DNA of 64,000 nt from Numida meleagris (lineage: Eukaryota; Chordata; Aves; Galliformes; Numididae). The position numbers and the translations under genes were made by a program. Positions within the stretch are counted from its first letter, which is position 1, and each line of letters opens with the position of its first letter. The notes below the pieces were generated by a model. The model had not been told where the DNA came from, made no database searches, and was given only the letters and a program-made list of their open reading frames with translations. Positions 46,723 to 59,920 of the stretch are shown one piece after another. Where the stretch lies: the NCBI RefSeq assembly GCF_002078875.1, contig NC_034424.1:9311894-9375893 (forward strand). Reading direction: 5' to 3'.

Positions 46723-49700
46723 GGCTAATAAGAGGCTGCGTGGCCGCGCTGCTCGCTTGCGGCTGGGCCTGGCAGGAATGGGACGCTTGCTTGCTGCTGG
46801 AGCAGCTCTGAGTCAAGTTCTACCTGCCCCCAACCAGAGGGCTGCTTTGGGGCTCAGCAGGAGCAGTGGGACACGTCAGCCCTGCTCATGTGGGAGCATG
46901 TGTCCATTGGGATGCTCTTTGCTACCTGGCAGCCCCTCCCCCCCCAAAGATTGATGTTCTACAAAGCAGTACATTTGGGATAAAATAAGCATTCCTTGTA
47001 GAAAAGCAGATATTCTAGCAGGGCAAAAATACAGCTTTTTTCAAGGCTGTGTTTCTGTTGCAAGTACAGGAAAGCAGTCATGATCCATCTTCAGCGCAGA
47101 CAGAGTTAGTCCATGCTGCTTCTATGGGGGATCCTTTATAAAGCATACAAACCATCTGTATAAATAGGGAAACCTGATCAGGTGCCTTTCTGTGCCAGTC
47201 TGTACTATTCACCGAAGCACATTAAAAACAGTATCTTGGAATATAACTATTCTTGCTGTGAAGTGTTCTTTAAGTGAAGTTTTACTCACACAAAGCTTAC
47301 TGAAGAGCAGAAATAGATTCCTTACTGGCTCTTGTCAGTGACTTCAAGTATCTTTTCACACAGAACAAGTTCAAATGCAACTTCAGACATGATTTACTTT
47401 TCTTAAATAAGACCCCAGAACATAGCGCTGGGCACAGCCAGCTGGGGACGAGTGGGAACTGCTCAGCCCAGCAGTGCCATGGTCAATTCACTGCTAAATG
47501 GGCCCAGGCATTTTCCTGAGCCGTGCTTAGCCCTGCAGCTGCTGGCTGGGTGTTTTGGAAGCGGCCTGCTGAGACACGCAGCACAGGGCACGGCACAACA
47601 ACCAGCTGTACGCCTGCTGCACAGTTCAAGTCAGAACAACTTGCTAATGACATTTGAATTCCAATTAGGTGAATATTAGTAATAAATCCCCATTTGCTTG
47701 TTCTGCTGGAAGACAACATTGTTTTATTTCAGTCAGGAACAGCCTTGCTGAGTTCAACAGATAGACAAGCTGAAGACTATAACTTGCAGAACTGGGACTT
47801 CAGAATAAGTCCTCCCACGCGTGACAGAGGGGCTCTGTTCAGTGTCAGCCACCACCAGTGAGCGCTGCCCCAGCATGCACACTCAGGGCTGGGGGCTGCG
47901 GTCACATCTAGAAAGTTCTCTGCAGCACCACAGGACTGATCAGCTGGAAGCACGCCCGCCAGACTGCCTGAAACAAGGCAGGGGCTTGGTGTGGATGCAG
48001 GTGGACATTTTGCCTTTGAAACTGCAGACTTAAGCACATTTGGAAGACTCAGTATGAGTGCACAGTGTGGACTTCTTCCAATGGGTTATTTAATAATAAG
48101 CAACAAAGCACTTTCATGTTATTTTAAACACTGAAATATCTTTTGGCCTAAACTGGTTTTCTCCACACATCTGTATGAAAACACAAAAGAAAGCCTTGAC
48201 AGATGCTCATCCTTATTGCAAAGGAATATGAAAATAACTCACTTCAATTATTCCAAATAAGACATTTCAGGAACAAAGACTACAGTACGGTTTGCTAATG
48301 CAAAAGCAGGAAGTTTAAGCAGACACTCCACAGTTGCATGCTCTGACTGCACAAATATGCATAAGAATTCCATTTTCTGCTCCACTGTGAAAATCCTTAT
48401 GTCTTCACTTCTGTTTAGTAATGAGACAGCAAGAAAAAAAAAATCTATGGGGGGAGGAAAATAGGTTAGCAGAGACATTCAGGAGTTTTGGACACTCGTG
48501 CCTGGGGCAGTTCGCATGTTTGTGGCACCAGCTGCCCCCTCCCAGCAGCGACCACGGCCCCGCGGGGCGGGCAGCACGACCTGCGCACCAAGGGCCTCTA
48601 CCAGCAGGCACCGCGATCAGCCTGCCCACCAGCACCCACGGTCAGAGCACGAGACAGGAAGACATCGAAAGAACTCAAAGAGCTCAGTTTATTTAGTGTA
48701 TCAGAAGTTTATATAAAATATCTTCATATGGAACAAAAGTTTGACAGGCATTTTTCAGTTCAAAGATAACAGACAAGAAAGCTGTAGCTAGACACATCCA
48801 GACTAGGAATAATAAACAATTACTTAAGGGAAAAAAAGAAGGTTGCTCAACTCACATTAGACAGCCTTTGCTTTTAGTATTTGGCAGATAATATGCTCGT
48901 GTGAGAATATGATGAAAATTAAGTTCTGTTTTAATACTTTTTACTACATTGAGGCCTCTCATGCATAAAGTCTAATCTATGTCAGGCTACAAAGATTCAA
49001 CAGAACATTAAGCAATATTTTCATTAGCTCTACGTTTCTCATGGCAGAGGAACCACAGTTCTCCAAAGCTTCAAAGTTCCCCAATAAATTAAGTGCCACC
49101 AGCACAACAACAGGAGGCAAGGCCGGTGTCCTGAAACAGGACAGGCAGCTGGGAACATCTGAGCATTGCTTTTAAATGAATGTCTGTTCATAGTCTGCCA
49201 CACTTGAAAACTTCAAAAATGACATAAGTTGTTTTAAATGAAAAACTTGCACAGAGATCATCCCCCTGTTCAGAATACAATTGTTTTGAATTTGGTCCAT
49301 TACATCTGACAACGACTTGTTGCCATCTAGCGGATTCTAACCAACAGAATGCATTTGCTCCTCGGACACAGCAGACACCACTAGATGGAGTACTGTGGAA
49401 TTCCAAATTCACATTTTAGATGCTGAGCAGCGCAGTGTTGTGGTCACAGAATGCTACAGGCACAGAGTCACACTGTGAAGCAGAAGAGGATTTCACTGAC
49501 TGCTCCCAGTTTCATTAGAAATCTCCAGCTACTGAATTTCCAAGTGTGATATGGAAACGCTTCCAGTACTTTTACCACAAAGTAATTTACCAGCACCTCA
49601 CGTTTTACTTTCACTGTATCTCTGTAACATTCAGGCATCAACTTTACAGCTTTCACTGATGTGTCTCCAGAGGAAAAGCCCCTTATGCAACCTTCTACTG

Positions 49701-49900
49701 CGTAAGCAGTGATTGCAGACCTGCTTGGTGCTACTTTTGTGGGAAAGACCTGACCCAGTGTCAGATCCTCACCTCTGTGATGAAGCATTAGCAGTAGAAC
49801 TCCTCCAAGTCTGTACAGGGAAGTATGGTGCATCCCTTTACATGATCCCAGAGCAAGAAATTCTACCTCGTTATATGCAGCAAGAAAAAGAGGTACTTAC
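46723..49900 (-). other. NR6A1: NR6A1 large intron, segment downstream of mir-181b-2
   Basis: Mixed intronic sequence. Plus-strand AATAAA motifs occur near 47682, 48810 and 49083 and could serve to end the mir-181 primary transcript, but this is not established. No transposon or exon was recognised before the NR6A1 exon at 49901. Confidence 0.7.
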
Positions 49901-49957
49901 TGGCCATGGAGTTCATAGGAAGGACAGGAGAAGAACTCATCTGCTCCACATCTGTAG
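49901..49957 (-). CDS. NR6A1: NR6A1 short N-terminal exon (A/B region, second of two)
   Basis: This 57-nt exon has an acceptor TTTCCCACTAG and a strong donor GGCCA/GTAAGTACC on the minus strand. Read in the only phase that joins both neighbours, it encodes TDVEQMSSSPVLPMNSMA, with split Thr (A/CT) before and split Asn (A/AT) after. The next residues are DRVDQRTC of the zinc-finger exon. It is 19 codons in effect, the same length as the mouse segment ending GQGHIPVSVPD that I recall in this position, though the sequence has diverged strongly. The A/B region of GCNF is known to be the least conserved part. It is too short to be seen in an open-reading-frame scan. Confidence 0.82.
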
Positions 49958-52900
49958 CTAGTGGGAAAGTGAAAATGAGAAAGTTGTGATGTGCATTTTA
50001 CCAAGTGCCTTAAGCAGCCTTTAATTTTGAAAATTTACACTTGAGAAGCAGTTTTTAAAGCAATGTTGCCCTTTCCTCTTTTACAGTCTCTCTCACACAT
50101 ATCCATTATCTGCAGACCTGCTTTCAGAGCAGACATCCAGCAATCTGATCTGCAGCAGTTTAAGAATGGTTTCACCATGAAGGAATCCAAATTCTGACAG
50201 CTTTAGGCTGCATACAATATCATCTTTAAGTGAAAGCACTACTGCAGAGTGAAAAGAGACGCTATGCTGTCTGTCTAGTGCAATCTCGAAAGATCCCTGA
50301 TAGGAAGACAGATTCCCTTCCAGAAGTACACCGAACACTGACAGTTGAGCCCAAGGAGTACCAGAAGCAATGCCTTTAAAGACAAAGGCACTCCAGAAGC
50401 TTTATTTTTTAACAGCTGAAAGAGCAAACAGACAGACCTTCCTGTGTTTTGCTAATAAAAACCAAAATCAGACTGTGATCTGAAGCAAGTGCTAGGTGCC
50501 CTCTGCATTTTGGGAAGGATCCAACTTTCCAGGAGCCAAACCAAGAAAAAGCCATTTTCCAATAACAGGGTCAATCCTAATCTGAGATTGGGTAGAATGA
50601 AGAGGTGTTCTCTCTGGATCTTGATCTTCCTCAAAATAGACATTTACTCTTATCCCATGACCACAAATGCCCGAGTTGGACAAATCAGTGTCCATCATTT
50701 TGATACTAGCAAATAAATATATCGTCATATTTAGTTTTAAGACCCAGTAAACACACACTATGAGTTTACATTCCTCAGGCACAGAGCAGCCCCAGAAGTG
50801 CAGCCCCAGCCAGAGCTCACTGTCAGCCCAAACCACATCTTCCACATTCTTACAGTTCTGATTTATTCAGCAGCAGCAATTCACTAAAGACTATTGTTTA
50901 CACTGAGAAGTGGAAAGTTCTGCTGTAATTAGGCAAACCACACAGATGTAAACACTTCAGCAGACCGCTGTCATGGAACAGACAGGGCAGACAGCACCGT
51001 GCCTGTGATAAAGGAACCCTCCTGCCACAATTCCCTGCTGCATCTGTGAGCACTCTGCTTGGGAGACCTGGTCTTATTGCACAGGACCAGCAGCTTCAGT
51101 TCAATGCACTTAATGCCGGTCACCATGACAGCAATGACAGGCTTAGTCAGAAGTGCACTGGGTTATGCCTCTCCTGTTCCCTGCTGAAATAAAGGTATTT
51201 GCTGCTCAGGACTTCTGAACAGTTTCAGATACTTGGAAAGAGTCTTGTGGTTATTTTTTTTTCTTGCTTTTCCTATTCAAAGCCATATATACTTTCACAC
51301 ATAGCCAAAATAAGTGCAGCATTAGTTTTACTCTGACAGTGGTAGAATTGGCAAGCCCAACCGGTAAGCCCACAGAGATGCTGTTTTTGTGCACAGCTGA
51401 GCTTTCAGAAAGGCTGAGGCAGCAGATCAGCAGATGGCCATCTATCTGGAGGTTACCTGCTGCCGGCTGGTAGGAGCAGCCCAGCTGCCCCAGCACCAGA
51501 TGGCAGAGCAGCAGCTGCAGGAGGAAACCACCTGGGCAGTAAGCTACACCTGCAAACAGCTGCAAAAAGTCATCGAGTATCATGCAAAAGGCAACCAAGC
51601 AACACATGGCTTTGGAAGAGTGATTTTTGAGCCTTAAGCATTTGAAGAGCAACCTGGTGTGGATTTTTCAAGTCCTGTAGTTCTACTTTTGATACTATGA
51701 TGCCACTTCAAATGGTACAGCCAACAAAAGCACAACAATACCTCTTAGGATGGGAAAACTTCAGTCCATGCCTGACTTAACATATACTTTTAGTTCCCAG
51801 TATATTCACCAATACGTTCACCAAGGCCAGCATCCTTCTGCTCAAGCCCAAAGTTCTGAGAACTGCCTCCACGTTCTGGCAGGTGCTGCTGGAACCCAGT
51901 AACACTGTCCCTGCAGCGGGCCCAGAGCCCCCAGAGCTCCCACACACAGAACAGGGCAAGTCTGTGACACCAGGACAGCAGCACTTCTGTTCTCATGCTG
52001 CTGCCAAAGGAGTGTTTAGAGCCTATTAATCTCAAATCACACTTCAAAAAAAATTGTATAACAACTTTACCAAAGCACAAGTACTTTCTCTACAACTTGC
52101 CTTGACTGGGTTGACAACGAAGTGTTCTTATCCACCTCCCTCGCCCTCACACCGCCAGCCCTTTTACTTTCACAATTATATGCAACATTAAATTCCTAAA
52201 GACAATTCAGCTAAGAGATACAGATCAACAACCAGCTATGACTTTGGAAACAGGTTTGCTCTAAGAGACGAAGAGGACAAAAGTCTGCTCAGCTATGAAG
52301 ACCAGCTGTTGCCAATACAACTATTTACCCTCTGACCTTTTCCTCTGCCCATTAAGTGAACAGTGCCAATTGTTTTCCTGTATTATATACTGTTTACAAG
52401 CCCGGAGTGGCATGAAAGGAATTAATAATTTAGCTCACGGAGCTGATGACCTTTATTGGGGTACCCCCATTTGCTAAGCAGAAATCAGAGCAAAGAGTTG
52501 CCTTGAAGCCACAGGGTTGCTTTAAGAGTTTCTTACTTTACAGCCTAATTGGCCACCATAACATAAATCAATTATTTCTCCTGTTTTAAACAACAATGCT
52601 ACCTATTCTCAACCACTCGATCTCCAACTTCCCTTGTATCAAGCCAGGCCTTGTTCTTTGACTTTTACAGCTGTATAGTAAACACGATGGCGAGGAGAGC
52701 TTGGAGGGCTGTGCAGGATGAGGAACATTTGGAAATACCAGCAAAAAGAGGTTATGTATTCTGAACTTCTCTTGACCTCTGACTGCCCTTGTCCCGCTCA
52801 TGCTAATTGAAGGGCTATATGGACCCTTCTCCTAGAAATGAACTTAGCCTGAACCTGTGCCATAGCATTGGACTTTGAAAATATCGGTGCATGAGTTTTG

Positions 52901-55900
52901 GTACTCCACCACCAAATGTTATCATTTACATTCAGAAAGAGTACAGTGCGCAAGACATAGTGCCCTGAACAAATGCAGGAGTGCTATGATCAGAACAAGC
53001 AGAAGAGCATGCAGATTCAGTGACTTGCATCTTCCACTGCTTTACCAGTGGAAGATTAACTTCGCAGATGAATCTGTCTGATAAAGTGCAGTGATCCTCT
53101 GCAAAGATGTGACTGCAAAGAGAAGGACATTTGTAAAGAAAAATCCAGCTGACCTTCCACTGGAAGGAGACCTATTTTCAAGGTTGGACTGGCTTACTCA
53201 GGGGGCTGTTCACTAAGCTTTGAACATCTCTAAAGATGCAGAGGCCACGGCCTCTCTGGACACCTGTTCCAGTGCTGCAACACTCCCAACAAAATCTTTA
53301 TTCCCATGCTCCCTGAAACATCCAGCAGGAATTCCCTTTCTTGCAACTCACAACCATTGTCTTGACCTTTTGCCACAAACCTCTGGAGGAACACTCTAAC
53401 TTCATTTTTATCTATAACCACTTTTAAAGGGCTGGAAGAGTGCCAATTAATCCCCACTTAGCCTCCTCTTCGCCAAGCTAAACAAATGCAATCCCCTCAG
53501 CCTGTCCTCATTTGTCACGTGTTCTTGCCCCAGCCATCCCAGCAGCCCCGCTCTGGGCGTACTGCAGCTCCCCTCCACCTCAGTGTTCCAGCTGCAGCTA
53601 CACCACGCCACTCAGGGGAACGGTCACTCCCCTCAGCCTGCTGGCTATGCACAAGCCAGCCCACAATCAACTGTTATCATCACAAGCACACCCTACAGAC
53701 AAGCTCCTGAGGTTCACTGCCGGCCCCACATGCTTTTCTGCAGAGCTGCTCCCAGCCCACACCACTATGTTCCAGATGCAGGACTTGACATCTGTCTTGG
53801 GGAACTTTGATGTTTCAGTCAGCCCTTTCCTTCAGGTTACTGAAGTCCTTCTGAACAGCAGCTGTGCCCTCCAGAGCAGTCTGGTGCCATCTGCCAGTCC
53901 AACGAGCATGCTCCATGCCATCACCCAGCACTGACCCCAAGCACACTACTCACTGAGGGGCCACCGTTGCCTCTGAACAACCAGCTGCTGCCCCTCGAGC
54001 CAGACAGCGTGGGGAGGTCTTCACTCACATTTCCCCAGTTGGTTACAGTGAGTACATGGCAGACTCCATCAAAAGCCTTGCACACATGAAGCTGAGTGGC
54101 AGATAGCTCTCTTATTCATGGGTCCAGTCATTTCTTCAGAGAAGGAACAAGACTGGTCAGGTATGAATTGCTCCTGGTAAACCCAGAGTGGTCTCAGTTG
54201 CCTCCCATCCTGCACATGCCTGGGAACATCTCTCAGGAAGATTTGCTCCATGCTCTCCCCAGGGTCCGAGGCGAGGCTGACCAGCCAGCAGCTCCACAGA
54301 TCAGCTGCTGCTAAACAGACCTGAGCTAAAGGTGATTCATTATCCCTTATCAGCTAATTCTACCATACAGAGACATTCCTCCCCTTTCCCCTACATCGGG
54401 TGGAGCTGCTCATCTCACCTCAGTGAGGAAAACACGCTGCTTGGAGAGGGGAGCGGGGTAAGGTCATCTCCTGATAAGCATTTTGAGTTGTGTTAAAAAG
54501 GAAAACAATCGCAATTCCTATCCACAAATACAACTGAAGGCAGAAAGCACATGCAACTGAAAGCAGATAATCACAGCAGTTCAATGTTCCCAGTGCTTAA
54601 AGAGCCATACCTACACTGTATTCAAACAAACACTATGCAGACATCCTTATTTTAAACATCTGTTTACATTCCAGTAAAATTCTGTCGGTGTGGTGTCTGA
54701 TTTATTGATGCCATCGAAAGTCACAGGATTCCTGAAATGCCTCCTGAGAGGCAAAAATCAGGGCAGAAAGGAGCCCTGCGTTGCCACTGTATCAGCTTTA
54801 CCATGAGTTTCAGAGCAGGTTTTCAGGACCTTCTGTGTTCCCTCACAGCAGTGCAGCGCCCACCCCAAAGTGCCAACTGCAGCCTGCCAGGCAATGCAGC
54901 AGGGCCTGCCTGGTACCGCAGCACTGCAGACAGAGGGGCTCAGAGCCACCATTCTGTCACCGAGGTCACAGTGCGACTCAGCCCTCAGAGGAGATCATGG
55001 AAATTGTGTCTGTCTTTAGAATTAGGCTACAGAAAGGGAAAGCTTATTGTGTGCTTGTATTCAGGAAGCAAAAGTTTGGGGTTTTTTTTCCCCCCCTCCA
55101 GAAGGAGTCATAATTATGAAGAAATCCTTCAAACAAGGAACACAAAGAGCTGCAGGAGATGCACAGGGTTGTCCACTTGATGGGAAAGAAGCTACAGTAG
55201 TCAAACCTAACTGTGCCTTCCAAAACATCTGGGTTTCTTTGCCTGAAAATTGAGATTCATGTTAACCTTTCTTCACAGATTAATACTGAGATGTTTCACA
55301 ACTGTTTGGTGACATTTACTATCAAGGTGTTTCATTCATAACCTAGATTACGTGTTTTGAAGTACTGAACCAGATGCTGAAGAAGCTGGGCTTCTGAACA
55401 CGAAAGCAGACGATGAGAACAGCATTGTCCATTCCCATTCAATCATCACAAATAACAATTTCAGAATACGATATTCCTCTTATCACAAGGCTCATCTGTT
55501 TGTAAAGACATTATATTCCGACCTGAGGGCAAAAAATCCTATGAAATTAAGTAGTAACAGTAAAAGAAAACTTCCGTTATTTTGTATTTTTAATTTGAAC
55601 TCAGCTTCAGTCCATGGTTCTGTTTATATTGGGTCCTGTTTAAACTGGTCACAGATCAGGGCTTTATGCAGCATTACAATATTAGTGTTCCAGTACAGCA
55701 CTGTCAGCATTAGATAGGCAGTAAACATAAAAGATGGACTTCCAGCTCCCAAAGGATCACATTAGTGTTTTCCTAAAGCACTGCAATGACAGGCACTTGC
55801 TCAGATTTCCGTTTCACAGCCAACACTTCTCAGCATTAATTCCTCCTCCTTCTGAAGGCATGCCACCTTTGTTCCTAGATATGTAGTTTTCCCACCTGCT

Positions 55901-56601
55901 ATACCTGGAGTATGTTTTGGTTGAATAGGATACTGCCTAGCAGGCAGCCCTGACAACTCCAATATTGAAAGATCAATTGCACAATCATTCTGTAAATCTC
56001 TGTGCTGTCTATACGTTAGAGAAAATCTTACATTTTCTTTTTGGTCACTGGTAAAATATTGTCCAACACAAGTCCTTGGCATACTACTGTAACAAAATCT
56101 ACCAATTTGGTCTCCTGCATTTACCCACCTTAAAAAACAGAACTGATATTTTAGAAAGTAGAAGTGCCACTGATTTTTTGAAGAGTTATCAATGCAGATT
56201 AATACTCATCCACCGAAAACTGATAGCACACTGTGACACACAGAACTTGCCAGAAATCAGGTCGTAAATATCCAGCATTCCCAGAGGTCCAAGATGCCAA
56301 CCACCAACACTTCAGACTAGAAGCACTACCAGTGCTGCTCCTTGTGACGTGTCCTTTAAATTCAGCAGCAGTACCTGAACGGCACTGACAAACAGGGATC
56401 CTGGAGAAGCATGGACATGCAATGAGCTCTGGAAACAGCTTTCCCTTAACCTCGAGGTTAATGAATTTAACAGTGTTTATCTTCAAATTTTAATTAGTGG
56501 AGATAGCATTACAGCTTCTAATTGCAATGAACACAGCCAAAGCCTGCTAGGACTGCTCTCTGCACTAGCCTGGAAATGAGAGAAGACTAACTAGTACTTA
56601 C
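49958..56601 (-). other. NR6A1: NR6A1 intron between the two short N-terminal exons
   Basis: This 6.6-kb intron contains a minus-oriented CR1 copy at 53220-54305. An AT-rich, homeobox-motif-containing stretch at about 52180-52480 (for example GGAATTAATAATTTAGCTCA) is a possible regulatory element. No other exon or RNA gene was recognised. Confidence 0.8.
53220..54305 (-). mobile_element. CR1 LINE copy, minus orientation, lacking an intact 3' tail
   Basis: Read on the plus strand, the segment shows the typical reverse-complement landmarks of avian CR1 in order. These are: TTTGAACATCTCTAAAGATG, CCTCTCTGGACACCTGTTCC, CCTCAGCCTGTCCTCATTTG, CTTTTCTGCAGAGCTGCTCC, TCTGGTGCCATCTGCCAGTC, CCATCAAAAGCCTTGCACAC, CAGTTGCCTCCCATCCTGCA and TCCGAGGCGAGGCTGACCAG. 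The copy is strongly diverged with no intact frame. Its 3' terminus (near 53220) lacks the ATTCTATG-type repeats seen in full tails. Confidence 0.85.
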
Positions 56602-56643
56602 TAGTGGATGAATCATGCTCTGTGGAAGGGCCTCGACAGAACC
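56602..56643 (-). CDS. NR6A1: NR6A1 short N-terminal exon (A/B region, first of two)
   Basis: This 42-nt exon has an acceptor CACATTCTAG and a strong donor CCACTA/GTAAGTACT on the minus strand. In the phase compatible with the next exon it encodes FCRGPSTEHDSST, preceded by a split glycine (G/GG). That reads GFC..., matching the GFCQDELAELDPG segment that follows exon 1 in mammalian GCNF as I recall it. Its effective 14 codons equal the mouse length. The placement, phase, length and the GFC start together support orthology even though the rest differs. Exon 1 must supply a final single base G upstream. Confidence 0.8.
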
Positions 56644-59600
56644 CTAGAATGTGAAAAATAGGTGTAAGCACTACACATTAAAACAAACTCCTCCATTGTT
56701 ACTACACAAAGACTGAACCACTAAAATCAACTACTGAACGCACAATCAACATTAGAACACTGCATTAGGAAGAGTGAAAGCTTTCTAATGGCCTAGGGTA
56801 GAGCACATTCCTATAAAGCTTAATTACCAAACAAGGTAGTTGAGTTGCAGCAGGTATGCTCACTGTACCATATATAGGAGCCTACTGCTGGCATTCTGCA
56901 TTTCTGCACTGTTAAAAATGCTTTCCTTCCTCTATTACCGATTCAAACAACTTCCACAAAATTCAGTGACTTACAGCCTTCCAGTACTGGGCATGCTTCC
57001 CTTGCAGCCCTACCAACACCAGCTTTGGGTTTCATTGCATGAAAAGCTTATGTTAAGCATTTGGCCTCCTAGGGATGAGGACTGCACACACACAAGAAAT
57101 GGGAAATTTGATTCTCTCTCACCACCTCCCTCTGCTTACTGTCTGCTGTGTTTGCAAACTGCATTAGCTCCTGCTGCTCACAATTCCAGAAACTTTCCTT
57201 TCTCCTTGGGCCTCATTCCATCCACATCTGTCTAGTGCTGTAATCTCATTTTGTGGGATGCCATGTCTTATTAGCTTTTAAGTGCGGTAGCACATTGAAG
57301 CATCATGAAAAGCATATCAGAAAGGTGTTTGAGAACTAGAAAATAGTTCTAATTCTAACAGAGAAGCATCATTCCTAGCATTCAGATATTTGAGGATATT
57401 TGTCTCCAATTGTACTAGGAGATTATCTTAAACACAGGAAAAATACAGTTTTTTTTAAAAAACAAAGCTCCCATTCTTCTCAGTGGAAAAATCATTTTCA
57501 AGTGAGTTTATGGTATACTGATGCTCTAAAGACAAATCTGAAGCTTTAATTCTAATTTAAGTAAGTACAGGCATAGCAGTTAACCAGTGCTCCATTAAAA
57601 TGAACAAAAAAAAAAACCAAAAAACACCACAGCAGCTCCCATCAGCTTCCAGCAGAAGTTAATCTTTCCCTTGCTTTACACACTCCTACAGCATTTGCCA
57701 TACAAATGCTCAAGGGGACTGCTCCAGTCACCAGGCCATGCCGAGCAGAACCAGGCCAGAGTGCCACCATGACTGCCTCCATCCCAGCACTGCTCCCCTG
57801 GCAGCTGGCTCAGCAGCACCCGACACCTTCATGCTTACAGACCAGAGACATTTGAGTTCTCTCCTTGTGTTACACAGAAATTAAACACCCTATGAAATCA
57901 AAATAGGAGCACTCCCACCTCAGGAGCCCCGCTGTCCACCACATTTCACAGATGGGCCACGTTCTGCTTGGCCAGCGTTGCAGCTCAAGGCTCATCATTT
58001 GAGCACCGGCCTACCTCACCCCATACCAGCTATAAACCCTGGACAAGCTTGGAAATATTTCATCCTACCAAAATCACTAATCCCAGCACGACCTGATCAG
58101 CAAAGACTGAATGAGATGAAAGCAGCTTGAGCCCTGCCCCAGAGAAGGGCAAGATGGGAGGAGGCTTTTCTTTGAGCATCTATACGATAAGCCACAAGAG
58201 ATTCCAGCACATTCTAGCTTACTCTGTAGCAGTGCATCACATTAAGAGCTACGGGGCATTATCTTCCTTACTGACAAACAGGATACCTTCTTGTAGTAAA
58301 AAAAAAAAAATCAGAATTCCTAATCACAGCTCAATACAAAAAGCAGTGGCTCAAAAAGAACACGAGAAAGAATTTCATTATTATTTTTAGAGTTAACTGT
58401 TTAAAAGAAAAAGTTCCAAAGCAATTAGGCATGAGCACATTGTCCTGTTCTCTGGTTATTTCCACATAACAGCCCACTTCATTTTTACATTTGTTTTCAA
58501 CTAGAGATGTGTGCGGCCAGCCAGTGCCTGGCTGCGCTCTGGATACCTCCCACCTTCACCCAAGGCCGCCATTATGCGTTCCACCGTGCAGCACAGCTCA
58601 CCATTGTACCTAACCTCTTCTGCAATGAAGAAAAGCCATACATTTACTTCAAGACAGCTTTAGATTCAAGGTCATTTCAAAGCTTTTAATTACTGACCAG
58701 GATCTCATCCCCAGCACTGTGAGCAGCTGGCCATGCTGTCACCAGCCGCCACCCATGGGCACTGCACCGAGCTGAGCCAAGGCAGGACACGCCAAGCCAA
58801 GCCATACTGAACAGGGCCTGGCTGCCCAGCACCTGACATCAGTGATGGACACAGGCCCAGGAGCTGCTTTGCCCAGCAGCCAGCCTGGAGCATACCACAG
58901 TGTCACAATACACTGGGGTTTCTCACAGAGTTAAAGTCCAGAGTATTTCTGATGAAGCATTTCTGTTTTGAGGGTCAGAAACACTCCGCAGCAGATGGAG
59001 AGCACCCAGGAACAACACCTGTCCTCGGGGATGGGGCTGGCACCGGCAGGGCACACCGCCCCACGGCCAGCCCTGGCACAACACCCAGCACAAAGCCCTC
59101 CTGCACCCCAGCAAGCACCTGGCGTGAGGGGACAGAGTGCTGGTGTTACCATTACAACACTTGCTTCTGTCACTATTAAAACAAGCGGGAAACAGCCTGA
59201 GCAGCCAACAGCACCAGGCCGCAGCCCTGCAGAGCCGAACATGGCCACCAGCAGCCTGCTCCCTCCACCATCCCCCAACTGCCATCCCACTGCCAATAGC
59301 AGCGAGTTCTTCTGTAACTAACTGCACAGGTTTTCATAGAGAGTCATAAAGAACTTACTTGTTTCAATTTACAGCATCTTACTAGAAAAGAAGAACTCAA
59401 ATAACCCTGTCTACTGGAAGCCTAAAAATATAGGTAGACATAAGATTTTAAATAAAATTACAAAATTATTTAAGACACAAAGAAGGATGAGCATCCAGAG
59501 GTGCAATCCCCCCACAGAACCAGTATGCAGCACAACCTATTTCAAACTTTGTTTCATGAAGCAACCGCACAGTGTTAACATCCTAGTGCTGCTGGACTTT

Positions 59601-59811
59601 GGGTCAGAACGCAGGGAGGGCTGGGAGCAGGTGATGGACGTCCCTGTCAGCTACAGAAATATGCATGAAAATCCAGAAGCAAGACACAGCTCTACCAAAT
59701 TAACGGAAGCAGTTTTTAGCTTAAGCTTAGATGGCATATAAAAGATTAAAAAGCTTTCTTCAGATTGCCATGTTTCATCTTGTCTTTTTAACCACAGAGT
59801 GCAGACCTTAC
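56644..59811 (-). other. NR6A1: NR6A1 intron upstream of the first short exon
   Basis: AT-rich intronic sequence with A runs near 57606-57616 and 58299-58311 and an extended half-site TCAAGGTCA at 58666-58674. No transposon or RNA gene was recognised. Confidence 0.75.
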
Positions 59812-59920
59812 CCTGTGCACACAAGCTGCCACTGTGTGTGAGTGCAGACACGACACCGTTGCTCTGCCGACACATCAGTAGGGCTGGGGTTCCCGCTTCC
59901 CACACCGGGTGATTGATCAT
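59812..59920 (-). CDS. NR6A1: Candidate alternative first coding exon of NR6A1
   Basis: An ATG at 59918-59920 (minus strand, A at -3, in-frame TAG six bases upstream) opens a frame beginning MINHPVWEAGTPALL and ending in the residues GSLCAQ. It reaches a near-consensus donor CAGG/GTAAGG after 109 nt. The single leftover G would join GG of the exon at 56602 to give a glycine, keeping the NR6A1 frame open. The 36 codons are close in length to the mammalian exon 1 (about 33-34 codons), but the sequence is unrelated to the Gly/Pro-rich mammalian start. There is no CpG island here. It could be an alternative first exon or a coincidence. Confidence 0.2.
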
